From contig UCMT01000001.1 in NCBI GenBank assembly GCA_900473795.1, positions 164,238 to 228,237 of the forward strand: 64,000 nt of DNA, written 5' to 3'. Positions 8,806 through 16,408 of this stretch are shown here, piece by piece. Within the stretch, counting starts at the first letter, position 1, and each line of letters opens with the position of its first letter. A program made the position numbers and the translations under genes. The notes under the pieces were generated by a model, which had not been told where the DNA came from, did no database searches, and saw only the letters and a list, made by a program, of their open reading frames with translations. The stretch comes from Hyphomicrobiales bacterium. Its GTDB lineage: Bacteria > Pseudomonadota > Alphaproteobacteria > Rhizobiales > Rhizobiaceae.

Positions 8806-10055
8806 GGGCCAGTGCCTGTCGTGAAGGGGTCTGCCGGCTGCCCAGGCTGCCCACCAGACTTAAGGTTTTCCGCCTTGCCGCTGAACTGTTCTTTGACAGG
8901 CTGTTCATCGGTCAACTGCGCTTGACCTTCGACCACCACATGATCGCCTTCGGAAAGACCTTTCGCAACAGCCGTGAAACTGCCGTCGGTACGGGCGACA
9001 ATGACAGGCGTCAGTCTAACCTTGCTATCCTTGACGACGTAGGAAAAGAAACCGTCTGCACCCGGATTGACCGCCACGGTCGGCACGACGATTTGCTGGT
9101 CGGAATCATTGAGGTGAACGACAAGATTGACGGACTGCCCGGGCCAGAGCGCTCCCGAGGCGTTTTCGAACCTCGCCTTGGCAAGAATTGTCCCCGATGC
9201 GGTGTCCACTGTGTTGTCGTAGAAACTTATCTGTCCCTGGCGCGCTTTGCCCTTGTCCGACTGCGGAACCGTAGTGACGTCGACGGGTCCGGCAGCGACT
9301 GCCAGTTTCAGCCGGTGCAGATTACGCTCCTCCAGCTGAAATTTCACATAGATGGGATCATACTTGGCGATCGTCACGATGGTCGCTCCGGCGGCGACGA
9401 AGGCGCCGGGGCTGACGACGATGGCACCCAGGCGGCCGTCGAAGGGTGCACGGATGCGGGTATTGTCCAACAGAACCTGATCGGCGGCAAGATTGGTCTT
9501 GTCGACCTCTACGGTGGCGGCCGCCGTGTCGCGCGCTGCTTTTGCCTGCTCGTCGGCCTGCTGTGTTCCGGCGTTCTGGACGAGGAGATCGTTCGCTCGC
9601 TTCAGGGCGGCATCGGCCTCGGTGAGTGTCGCCACGTCGCGAACGATCATCGCATTGTCCCGCTCGACGGCAGCCCGCGCCGTGCGCTCGTCGAGTTCGG
9701 CTATCAAATCACCTTGTTTGACGACGGCGCCATCTGTTGCGTGGATCGCGGTGATCACACCCTGTTCCTGCGCGGCGATCGCCGTGGTGTCAGCGGCGTC
9801 GGCCCAGCCGGATGCGGGGATGTCCATCGGCAAAACGGTTTTGGTTGCAGCGACCGTCTTGACGATGACTGACCGTCCATTGCCCCGCAGGCTCTGGTCG
9901 CTGCGATCGCCAGCCTGCACTTGAGGGTCGTTGCTGTTGTCGGCTTGGCGCGGGGATTGTTTGCTCGATTGCGAAACAGAGGCGAGGCGGTCGCTCCCCC
10001 ACGCGCCAATGCCGACGGCTGCAATTATGCATACAGTTGCCCAAAATCTTTTCAT
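8802..10055 (-). CDS. RND periplasmic membrane-fusion (adaptor) protein
   Basis: HlyD/AcrA-type adaptor, 417 residues, linking the RND pump to an outer-membrane channel. The start at 10055 (MKRFWATVCII) gives a single N-terminal membrane anchor. After it come a low-complexity Ser/Gln region, the barrel-sandwich half motifs (AAQEQGVITAIHATDGAVVKQGD), an alpha-helical hairpin (residues ~150-210), the second lipoyl half (RAPFDGRLGAIVVSPG) and beta-barrel/membrane-proximal domains. The reading frame stays open to 10208, but that extension has no adaptor-like sequence. It is the first gene of a two-gene leftward operon with the RND pump. Confidence 0.88.
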   Translation of the reverse strand: MKRFWATVCIIAAVGIGAWGSDRLASVSQSSKQSPRQADNSNDPQVQAGDRSDQSLRGNGRSVIVKTVAATKTVLPMDIPASGWADAADTTAIAAQEQGVITAIHATDGAVVKQGDLIAELDERTARAAVERDNAMIVRDVATLTEADAALKRANDLLVQNAGTQQADEQAKAARDTAAATVEVDKTNLAADQVLLDNTRIRAPFDGRLGAIVVSPGAFVAAGATIVTIAKYDPIYVKFQLEERNLHRLKLAVAAGPVDVTTVPQSDKGKARQGQISFYDNTVDTASGTILAKARFENASGALWPGQSVNLVVHLNDSDQQIVVPTVAVNPGADGFFSYVVKDSKVRLTPVIVARTDGSFTAVAKGLSEGDHVVVEGQAQLTDEQPVKEQFSGKAENLKSGGQPGQPADPFTTGTGP

Positions 10056-10409
10056 GTGAACGACCGAGTTTCGGATTGAGCGCATTAGCTTTTGAAACGC
10101 TATTGAGCCCCCGACATTGCGGCGCAAAAAAGGACGTAGTTCGTCCGCGTTGTTCACTAACCTGTTATAAATGCTTAAATTTTTGTAATGAAAAGAGCGC
10201 GGCAGCAAGAACGATCGTCAACCGGCCCCAACTTCTGACGAACAACGCGGTGCCACAACGACAATGGCGGCGAAACTCTCAAGGCCGGTCGATAGCAGCA
10301 GAATGCGGAGCAGGCCGGTCGGGATTAGCCAAATTTTTCTCTCGCCCTTGGGTCGTTTTACGGAGTTACGCGTTTAGCTTGGAAGAAAAAGCAAACCCGG
10401 GAGACTATG
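10056..10409. other. Intergenic region between efflux operon and small gene
   Basis: 354 bp separate the leftward adaptor gene from the rightward small gene. An AT-rich patch at about 10150-10195 is the likely location of the leftward promoter. No clear palindrome, RNA or further gene was seen. Confidence 0.4.
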
Positions 10410-10640
10410 ATGAGCAAGACCTTTGACCTTTCCGACTTCTCCGAAGAGGAGCTGACCGCGCTTATCGATGAGGCGACGCACCTGCGAGACGCCAGACGCG
10501 AGAGCCGTGACCGGGAGCTTCCGATGGGTACGGATGGTTCGAAGGGGCAGGATGTAAGGGACCCGGACCACGGCGTTATCCCCACACCGACGCCACGTGA
10601 CGTCAAGGAAGAGGGTCCGGCGCATGGCGTGCCGGAATAA
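10410..10640 (+). CDS. Small hydrophilic protein of unknown function
   Basis: 76 residues, beginning MSKTFDLSDFSEEEL. The N-terminal half is acidic and helical (EELTALIDEATHLRDAR), the C-terminal half rich in Pro, Gly, Asp and Lys and probably disordered (PTPTPRDVKEEGP). GGGAG lies 6 nt before ATG 10410, which is preferred over ATG 10407. There is no signal peptide or membrane segment. No family is recognised. It stands alone between the efflux operon and the TetR gene. Confidence 0.55.
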   Translation: MSKTFDLSDFSEEELTALIDEATHLRDARRESRDRELPMGTDGSKGQDVRDPDHGVIPTPTPRDVKEEGPAHGVPE

Positions 10641-10898
10641 AACTGGCGCTCCAATATTGAGAGCTGACTGATCCCGCCGTTCTGTCTGGGCCGGTGACGG
10701 ATTGCCCTCGCGTCGAGGAGTTTCACTCGACTGCGCGCTTCGATCTGAGATTGCATTGGCCGGGCGCCTGGATTCCCCCTGGCCAAGTCTCCAAAATCTC
10801 CGCGGACGATTTCCCTGCAGGGAATTCGTCCTGAGCGGTTGGCAAGGGTGGCAGACGTATCTGTCAAACAGCGCCTCGTAAATGTGATCGGTCCTCCA

Positions 10899-10927
10899 TT
10901 GACTTGCGCTGACTTTCGATTTACGAC
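10899..10927 (+). promoter_or_regulatory. Candidate tetR promoter
   Basis: TTGACT at 10899-10904 resembles a -35 box. TACGAC at 10922-10927, after a 17-bp spacer, is a weak -10. The -10 lies inside the left arm of the inverted repeat, so a bound repressor would block it. Confidence 0.4.
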
Positions 10928-10964
10928 TGACGAAATTCAAAATTCGTCAGTCGTAAATCGAAAG
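10913..10964. promoter_or_regulatory. 22+22 bp perfect inverted repeat, probable TetR operator
   Basis: The left arm (10913-10934, ending TTTACGACTGACGAA) is matched without error by the right arm (10943-10964, beginning TTCGTCAGTCGTAAA) across an 8-bp spacer. The right arm ends 9 bp before the tetR start codon. TetR-family repressors usually bind 15-25 bp palindromes, so 52 bp could hold two dimers. Autoregulation of tetR and the following efflux genes is inferred. Confidence 0.7.
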
Positions 10965-10973
10965 CTTGTCTAG

Positions 10974-11576
10974 ATGGATGATATGACAGATACTGTTGAA
11001 GCCACGAAACAGGAAAATATCACCCGGATCCTTGATGCGGCGGAGAGGCTTTTCCGGCACTACGGCTATTCCAAGACAACGGTCGCCGATGTCGCGCGTG
11101 ATCTCGGCATGTCGCCGGCCAACATCTACCGCTTCTTTGCTTCCAAAACAGAAATCCATCAGGCCGTGTGCGGTCGCATGCTCGCGGGCAGCTATCAGCA
11201 GGCCCTTGAGATTTCCCTGTTGCCGATCAGTGCCGCCGACCGTCTGCGCAAGTATCTGTATACGCAGCATCAGCTTGTTCTGACGGCGATGCTCGATCAG
11301 GAAAAAGTGCATGAAATGGTCGTCGTCGCCATCGAGCGCGACTGGCACGTCATCGAGAAGCATATCGACCGAGTGCAGGAACTCGTCGAAGAGATTATCC
11401 GGCAGGGAATTCAGGCCGGTGAATTTGCCGAGCAGGACGCGGCCGTCGCTTCCCGATGCTTCGGTGCGGCGACGCTCAACCTGTGCCATCCACAGATGGT
11501 GGCGCAATGTCTGGCCAAGCAGAACCGGGCGACGCCTGACGAACTTGTTGAATTTGTAATCAAAGCCTTGAGATGA
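10974..11576 (+). CDS. TetR/AcrR family transcriptional regulator
   Basis: 200 residues. The N-terminal helix-turn-helix (about residues 15-60) shows the family pattern: ILDAAERLFRHYGYSKTTVADVARDLGMSPANIYRFF. The C-terminal ligand-binding region is divergent, as usual. ATG 10974 is used; ATG 10983 is an in-frame alternative, and neither has a strong ribosome site. It is followed after 56 bp by an RND adaptor and pump on the same strand. With the operator-like inverted repeat upstream, it most likely represses its own operon and is induced by a pump substrate. Confidence 0.88.
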   Translation: MDDMTDTVEATKQENITRILDAAERLFRHYGYSKTTVADVARDLGMSPANIYRFFASKTEIHQAVCGRMLAGSYQQALEISLLPISAADRLRKYLYTQHQLVLTAMLDQEKVHEMVVVAIERDWHVIEKHIDRVQELVEEIIRQGIQAGEFAEQDAAVASRCFGAATLNLCHPQMVAQCLAKQNRATPDELVEFVIKALR

Positions 11577-11632
11577 AGCGCGCCGCACGCTGGCGCCGCT
11601 CGTAGTCGTTTGTTTTTGTTCAGGAGTGCGAA

Positions 11633-12772
11633 ATGTTTTCGCTTAGCCATGTCCGCGCGCGGATGTCTTCCGCCGCCATTCTCGCCATGACACTCGCCGC
11701 GCTTGCTGGATGCTCGGACGAGAAAACCGAGACCAAGGCAATCATTCGCCCGGTCAAGGTGATCGAGATCGCTCAGTCGCAAGACACCCGCACGCTGACC
11801 TATGCGGGTTCGGTGCGCGCTCGCGTTGAAATGAACCTCGGCTTCCGGATCAATGGCAAGATCAGCGAGCGCCTCGTTGATGTCGGCGACAAGGTCAAGT
11901 CCGGCGATTTGCTCGCCCGTATCGACTCGGCCGACTACGCGCTTTCGGTGCGCAGCGCAAAGGCGAGCCTCGACGCGGCCGAGCGGCAGGTCGAGACAAC
12001 CGAGCTGGCACGAAACCGGGCCGAACAGCTCTTTGCGAAAAACGTCTCGTCGAAATCGCAGCTGGAACAGGCGACGCTCAGCTACGACCAGGCGGTTGCC
12101 ACTCGCGATTCAGCCCGGTCAGCTCTCGATCAGGCGAAGAACCAGGTCAGCTACACTGATTTGAAGTCCGATCAGAACGGCATCGTCACCGCAGTCAATG
12201 CCGATGTCGGTCAGGTGGTCGGTTCGGGAACGCCGGTCGTCACTGTCGCGGTCGATGGTGAAAAGGAAGTACTGATCGCAATCCCGGAGGTGGACATTAC
12301 CCAGTTCAAGCCGGGGAAAATGGTGAAGGCCAGCTTCTGGTCCGATGCAACCCTGACGCTCCAGGGCAAGGTGCGGGAGGTCGCAGGCAGCGCCGACCCG
12401 CAGTCGCGTACGTTCGCCGTCCGCGTCAGCCTGCCGAACGATCCCAAGGTTCTGCTTGGCATGACCGCCAATATCGAAGCCTCCGCCGACAGCGTACGCC
12501 AGCTTGTCTCTATCCCGTTGACCGCTCTGACTAAGAAGGATGATCGGCCGATCGTCTGGACGGTCGACCGCACTGCTGAAACGGTGCATTCCCGCATGGT
12601 CACCATAGCCGATTTCACCGGCGATGGGGTGCGCGTCGCCGAAGGGCTGAAGCCCGGCGACGTCGTCGTTTCCGCCGGCACGCAGTTCATGACCGAAGGC
12701 CTCAAGGTGAAGCTCGAAGGCATGGCCGCCAAGCAATCGGCGGCAGCCGACGCCGCCACGCTGACGCGTTGA
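11633..12772 (+). CDS. RND adaptor lipoprotein (membrane-fusion protein)
   Basis: 379 residues; AGGAG lies 8 nt before the start. A lipoprotein signal ends LAALAGC with Cys27 as the lipidation site, so it is anchored to the periplasmic face of the inner membrane. Adaptor architecture follows: first lipoyl half (GKISERLVDVGDKVKSGD), a helical hairpin at about 95-150, the second lipoyl half (SDQNGIVTAVNADVGQVV), then beta-barrel and membrane-proximal domains. The RND pump starts 31 bp downstream, forming a tetR-adaptor-pump operon. Confidence 0.9.
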   Translation: MFSLSHVRARMSSAAILAMTLAALAGCSDEKTETKAIIRPVKVIEIAQSQDTRTLTYAGSVRARVEMNLGFRINGKISERLVDVGDKVKSGDLLARIDSADYALSVRSAKASLDAAERQVETTELARNRAEQLFAKNVSSKSQLEQATLSYDQAVATRDSARSALDQAKNQVSYTDLKSDQNGIVTAVNADVGQVVGSGTPVVTVAVDGEKEVLIAIPEVDITQFKPGKMVKASFWSDATLTLQGKVREVAGSADPQSRTFAVRVSLPNDPKVLLGMTANIEASADSVRQLVSIPLTALTKKDDRPIVWTVDRTAETVHSRMVTIADFTGDGVRVAEGLKPGDVVVSAGTQFMTEGLKVKLEGMAAKQSAAADAATLTR

Positions 12773-12803
12773 ACCCGGTTTGACCGAGAACGGAACGAAG
12801 CCG

Positions 12804-15800
12804 ATGACCACCTCCACCGATCAGAAGCAGTCCTTCAACCTTTCCCGCTGGGCGATCGAGCACCCGAGCATTGCGCGCTTCCTGTTCGGCCTAATCCTCA
12901 TTACCGGTGTTCTCGGCCTGATGCGCATGGGACAAAAGGAAGATCCCGATTTTACCTTCCGGGTGATGGTCGTGCAGGCGATCTGGCCGGGTGCCTCGAT
13001 CCAGGAAATGGAAGACCAGGTCGTCAACAAGATCGAGCGCAAACTGCAAGAGACGCCGCATCTCGATTTCGTCCGCTCTTACACCCGCGCCGGCAGCGCC
13101 ATCATCACGCTGCAGATCGAGGGCGACACCAATGCGCAGCAGGTTGCCGATGCCTTCTACCAGGTTCGCAAGAAGGTCGGCGATATCGAGAACGAACTGC
13201 CGCAAGGTCTGCTCGGGCCCTATTTCAACGACGAGTTCGGCGATACGTTCATCACACTTCATTCCCTGAGTGGCGCCGGCTACAGCTATCCCGAGCTGAA
13301 AAAATTCGCGATTCAGGTGCGCGACATGCTGCTGACGACGCCCGGCGTCGAGAAGGCCGTGATCATCGGCGACCAGCCGGAGAAGATCTATATCGACATC
13401 TCTTCCAAGGTGCTCGCCGAACGCGGGCTGACGCTGACCGACGTGCAGAACGCCATCAAGGGGCAGAATAATGTCGACCCAGCAGGCTCCGTCGATACCG
13501 GAACCCGCTCCGTCCGGATCGCTGTCGATGGCGGCGTCACACTGGCATCCGACATTCGTGAGCTTCGGCTGAAGGCCGGCGACCAGGTCACGCGTCTTGG
13601 CGACATCGCGACCGTGACCTCCGGGCTCGAAGAGCCCTATCAGCGCAAATACCGCTTCAACGGCGAAGACAGCGTCCAGCTCGGCGTCGTGATGGCAAAG
13701 GGCTACAAGGTCACCGATGTCGGCGCCGCGGTTGAGGAAACCTACAAGCACTTCGAGTCGGCGCTGCCCTATGGCGTAAAGGTCGAGCAGATTTCCAACC
13801 AGCCGGAAGTCGTGACGGAGGCGGTCAGCGAGTTCATGCATGCACTCGGCGAGGCGCTGGTGATCGTGCTCGTCGTCTCGTTCCTGTCGATCGGTTGGCG
13901 CTCCGGCCTGGTGATTGCGATCGCCATTCCACTGGTACTCGCAGCCACTTTTGCGATCATGTTCGAGCTCGGCATCGACCTGCAGCGCATCTCGCTCGGC
14001 GCCTTGATCATTGCGCTTGGCCTGCTTGTCGACGACGCTATGATCGTCGTCGAGATGATGGAGCGAAAGCTCGAGGAGGGGTTGCACAAGGTCGATGCGG
14101 CAAGCTTTGCCTATTCCTCGACTGCGTTTCCAATGCTGACCGGCACGCTGATCACCACGGCCGGCTTTATCCCCGTCGGCTTTGCCGCCTCGACCGCCGG
14201 CGAATATGTGCGCTCGCTGTTTTATGTCGTCGGCATCGCGCTGGTCGTGTCGTGGTTCGTGGCGGTCTATTTCACGCCGTGGCTCGGTTTTATGATCCTC
14301 AAGCAGCGAAAGCACGCCGGCAACCATCACGACGTTTTTGACACGCGCTTTTATCGTCGCCTGCGTGCCACCGTGGGCTGGGCCGTGCGCCACCGCGTGA
14401 TCGTGCTCGCTCTGACGCTCGTCACCTTCGCAACCAGCCTCTGGGCGTTCCAGTTCATTCCGAAGAACTTTTTCCCGCAGTCTTCGCGCCCAGAAATCCT
14501 CGTCGATCTCTGGCTGCCGGAAGGCACCAGCATCCGGCAAGTCGAGGCTCAGGCCAAGGCGCTCGAAGCGAAGATGATGGACGATCCGGACAAGAAGTTC
14601 ATCGCCACCTATATCGGCGAAGGTGCCCCGCGCTTCTTCCTGCCGCTCGACCAGCAGTTGCGCAATCCGAACTTCGCCCAGCTTCTCGTCATGGCCAACG
14701 ACGAACCGGCCCGCGAGCGACTGATCGTCAAGCTGCGGACCATTCTTGCCGAAGATTTCCCGTCGATCCGCAGCAAGGTCGATCGCCTGTTCCTCGGGCC
14801 GCCGACCGGCTGGCCAGTACAGATGCGCGTCATGGGTCCGGATCGCGCGGAGGTCCGCCGGATCGCCGATCAGGTCAGGGCTAAGTTTGCCGAAAACCCT
14901 GAGCTCGGTGCGATCCACGACGATTGGCTCGAGCCCGTGCCCGCGATGAAACTGGTGATCGATCAGGATCGCGCCCGCGCACTTGGCGTCACGTCGCAGC
15001 GCATTCGCCAGATGCTGCAAGCTGCGATGGCCGGCGCGCCTCTCGATAATGTGCGCGATGGCGAGGAAACCGTCTCCATCGTCGCCCGCGAGCCAGAGGC
15101 AAGCCGCCACCTGCTGTCCTCTGTGGATTCGGTCTATATCCCGACGGATTTCGGTGGTTTCGTTCCCCTGTCGCAGGTCGCCAAGGTCGTTCCGGTTCTG
15201 GAGCAGGGCATCGAATGGCGGCGCAACCGCCTGCCGACGATTACCGTGCGCGGCACATTGCCGGACGGGGTTCAGCCGAACGACGTCGCGATGAAGATGT
15301 ATGCGGACCTGAAGCCACTGCGCGACGGTCTGGAGCCGGGTTATACGGTCGAAATCCAGGGCGGCGCCGAGGATTCGGCCGAAAGCCAACAGTCGATCGC
15401 CGATAAGTCGCCGATCATGCTTGCGGTCATCGTCGTGCTTTTGATGATCCAGCTGCAGCATTTCGGCAAGGCGATGCTGGTGCTGGCAACCGGGCCGCTC
15501 GGCATTATCGGTGCGGCTGCAGCGCTTCTCATCAGCGGCGCCCCTTTCGGCTTCGTCGCCATCCTCGGCGTCATTGCGCTGCTCGGCATCATCATGCGCA
15601 ACTCGATCATCCTCGTCGACCAGATCGACCAGGATATCGCCGCCGGCATGGAGCGGTCGGAGGCAATCATCGGTTCGGCCGTGCGCCGTTTCCGGCCGAT
15701 CGTGCTGACGGCGATGACGGCGGTGCTGGCACTGATCCCGATTTCGCGCGGCGTTTTCTGGGGTCCGCTCGCCTTCGCCATGATGGGCGGCATCCTCGTC

Positions 15801-15947
15801 GCCACCGTGCTGACGATCCTCGTACTCCCGGCAGGCTACGCGCTTTTCTTCGGCAAGGAACCGAAGAAAAGTGTTGCCGAACCCGAGCATTCGAGCGAGG
15901 AGCCCGAGCAGGATGAGATCTATCCGGCGTCCTTGGCCGCCGAATAG
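12804..15947 (+). CDS. RND efflux permease
   Basis: Proton-driven RND pump of 1047 residues. ATG 12804 is preceded by GGAACGAAG; an in-frame TTG at 12780 is less likely. The N-terminal anchor helix, two large periplasmic loops and the two six-helix bundles are evident. The relay segment reads ALIIALGLLVDDAMIVVEMM, with the paired Asp of RND pumps. The KEDPDFTFRVMVV and PNFFPQSSRPE-type motifs place it in a branch distinct from the pump at 5728-8805. The C-terminal tail is short and acidic. Controlled with its adaptor by the upstream TetR (inferred). No outer-membrane factor follows. Confidence 0.92.
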   Translation: MTTSTDQKQSFNLSRWAIEHPSIARFLFGLILITGVLGLMRMGQKEDPDFTFRVMVVQAIWPGASIQEMEDQVVNKIERKLQETPHLDFVRSYTRAGSAIITLQIEGDTNAQQVADAFYQVRKKVGDIENELPQGLLGPYFNDEFGDTFITLHSLSGAGYSYPELKKFAIQVRDMLLTTPGVEKAVIIGDQPEKIYIDISSKVLAERGLTLTDVQNAIKGQNNVDPAGSVDTGTRSVRIAVDGGVTLASDIRELRLKAGDQVTRLGDIATVTSGLEEPYQRKYRFNGEDSVQLGVVMAKGYKVTDVGAAVEETYKHFESALPYGVKVEQISNQPEVVTEAVSEFMHALGEALVIVLVVSFLSIGWRSGLVIAIAIPLVLAATFAIMFELGIDLQRISLGALIIALGLLVDDAMIVVEMMERKLEEGLHKVDAASFAYSSTAFPMLTGTLITTAGFIPVGFAASTAGEYVRSLFYVVGIALVVSWFVAVYFTPWLGFMILKQRKHAGNHHDVFDTRFYRRLRATVGWAVRHRVIVLALTLVTFATSLWAFQFIPKNFFPQSSRPEILVDLWLPEGTSIRQVEAQAKALEAKMMDDPDKKFIATYIGEGAPRFFLPLDQQLRNPNFAQLLVMANDEPARERLIVKLRTILAEDFPSIRSKVDRLFLGPPTGWPVQMRVMGPDRAEVRRIADQVRAKFAENPELGAIHDDWLEPVPAMKLVIDQDRARALGVTSQRIRQMLQAAMAGAPLDNVRDGEETVSIVAREPEASRHLLSSVDSVYIPTDFGGFVPLSQVAKVVPVLEQGIEWRRNRLPTITVRGTLPDGVQPNDVAMKMYADLKPLRDGLEPGYTVEIQGGAEDSAESQQSIADKSPIMLAVIVVLLMIQLQHFGKAMLVLATGPLGIIGAAAALLISGAPFGFVAILGVIALLGIIMRNSIILVDQIDQDIAAGMERSEAIIGSAVRRFRPIVLTAMTAVLALIPISRGVFWGPLAFAMMGGILVATVLTILVLPAGYALFFGKEPKKSVAEPEHSSEEPEQDEIYPASLAAE

Positions 15948-16104
15948 GAGCTGAAATCACCATAGGACACGTCCGAGAGTGCTATTCGTTTTCAGCGGTA
16001 CTCAATCGATTTATGGGCCGAGGAGCCAACCGCTACGCGCATGGCGCATGGCTGCTCTGCAAAAATCTGCCTACTATTTGAGCGAGTATCGTATATATTC
16101 AAAT

Positions 16105-16260
16105 CATCGAAGCGATGCACCTCCTCCCGCAAAGCTTCGATTGCGAGTGTCCTTACTCCTCCTCCCAGAGGGCACTTGCGGAATGGCGACACTCCTCCTC
16201 CCAGTCGCCGTTCGGTTCTATTTGAAAGCCTGCCGCACCTCCTCCCGCGGCAGGCTTTTT
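16105..16260 (+). ncRNA. Small RNA with four anti-Shine-Dalgarno hairpins (alpha-r14/NfeR1- or cuckoo-like)
   Basis: Four consecutive hairpins each expose CCTCCTCCC in the loop: stem TCGAAGC/GCTTCGA (16107-16140); GCGAGTGTCC/GGGCACTTGC (16143-16179, two G-U pairs); GGCGAC/GTCGCC (16185-16209); and GCCTGCCGC/GCGGCAGGC (16228-16255) followed by TTTTT, a Rho-independent terminator. Loop motifs lie at 16120-16128, 16158-16166, 16194-16202 and 16238-16246. The T-run fixes the plus strand. A TATATT at 16094-16099 could be the -10 box. Rhizobial alpha-r14 RNAs (NfeR1 in Sinorhizobium) and Rhodobacter cuckoo RNAs carry the same exposed motif, which can pair with ribosome sites of many mRNAs. The 5' end is an estimate. 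Confidence 0.85.
16228..16260 (+). terminator. Rho-independent terminator of the small RNA
   Basis: Perfect 9-bp GC-rich stem (16228-16236 / 16247-16255) with a 10-nt loop, followed by TTTTT. The loop itself contains the fourth CCTCCTCCC motif, so terminator and functional element coincide. Confidence 0.85.
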
Positions 16261-16408
16261 CGTTTGTGGACCTTCGCGCATGCCGTTCCAGCAACGCCGC
16301 CGCCTACGAACCGCCGACGCGCAATCTCGTCCGTGCACAAGGCATGTATTTCCGACCCGGCGACCAAAACGCCCCGGGATTTCGTTTCCACTTTCTTCGG
16401 CTTTTGAC

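Larger units (their letters stand above)
10641..10973. other. Intergenic region upstream of tetR
   Basis: 333 bp. The first 250 bp hold nothing recognised; the last 75 bp contain the tetR promoter and the 22-bp inverted repeat described separately. An additional TCGTAAAT at 10876-10883 copies eight bases of the inverted-repeat arm. Confidence 0.5.

Noticed and set aside
12891..15890. 999-codon open frame antisense to the RND pump gene
   Set aside because: Shadow of a high-GC gene: no recognisable domain, composition rich in Asp/Arg/His, and the plus strand encodes an unmistakable RND permease.
16120..16246. Regularly repeated CTCCTCCC considered as a CRISPR-like or satellite array
   Set aside because: Repeats are only 9-11 bp, at unequal spacing, and each sits in a hairpin loop with unique stems, which fits a structured RNA and not a CRISPR array.
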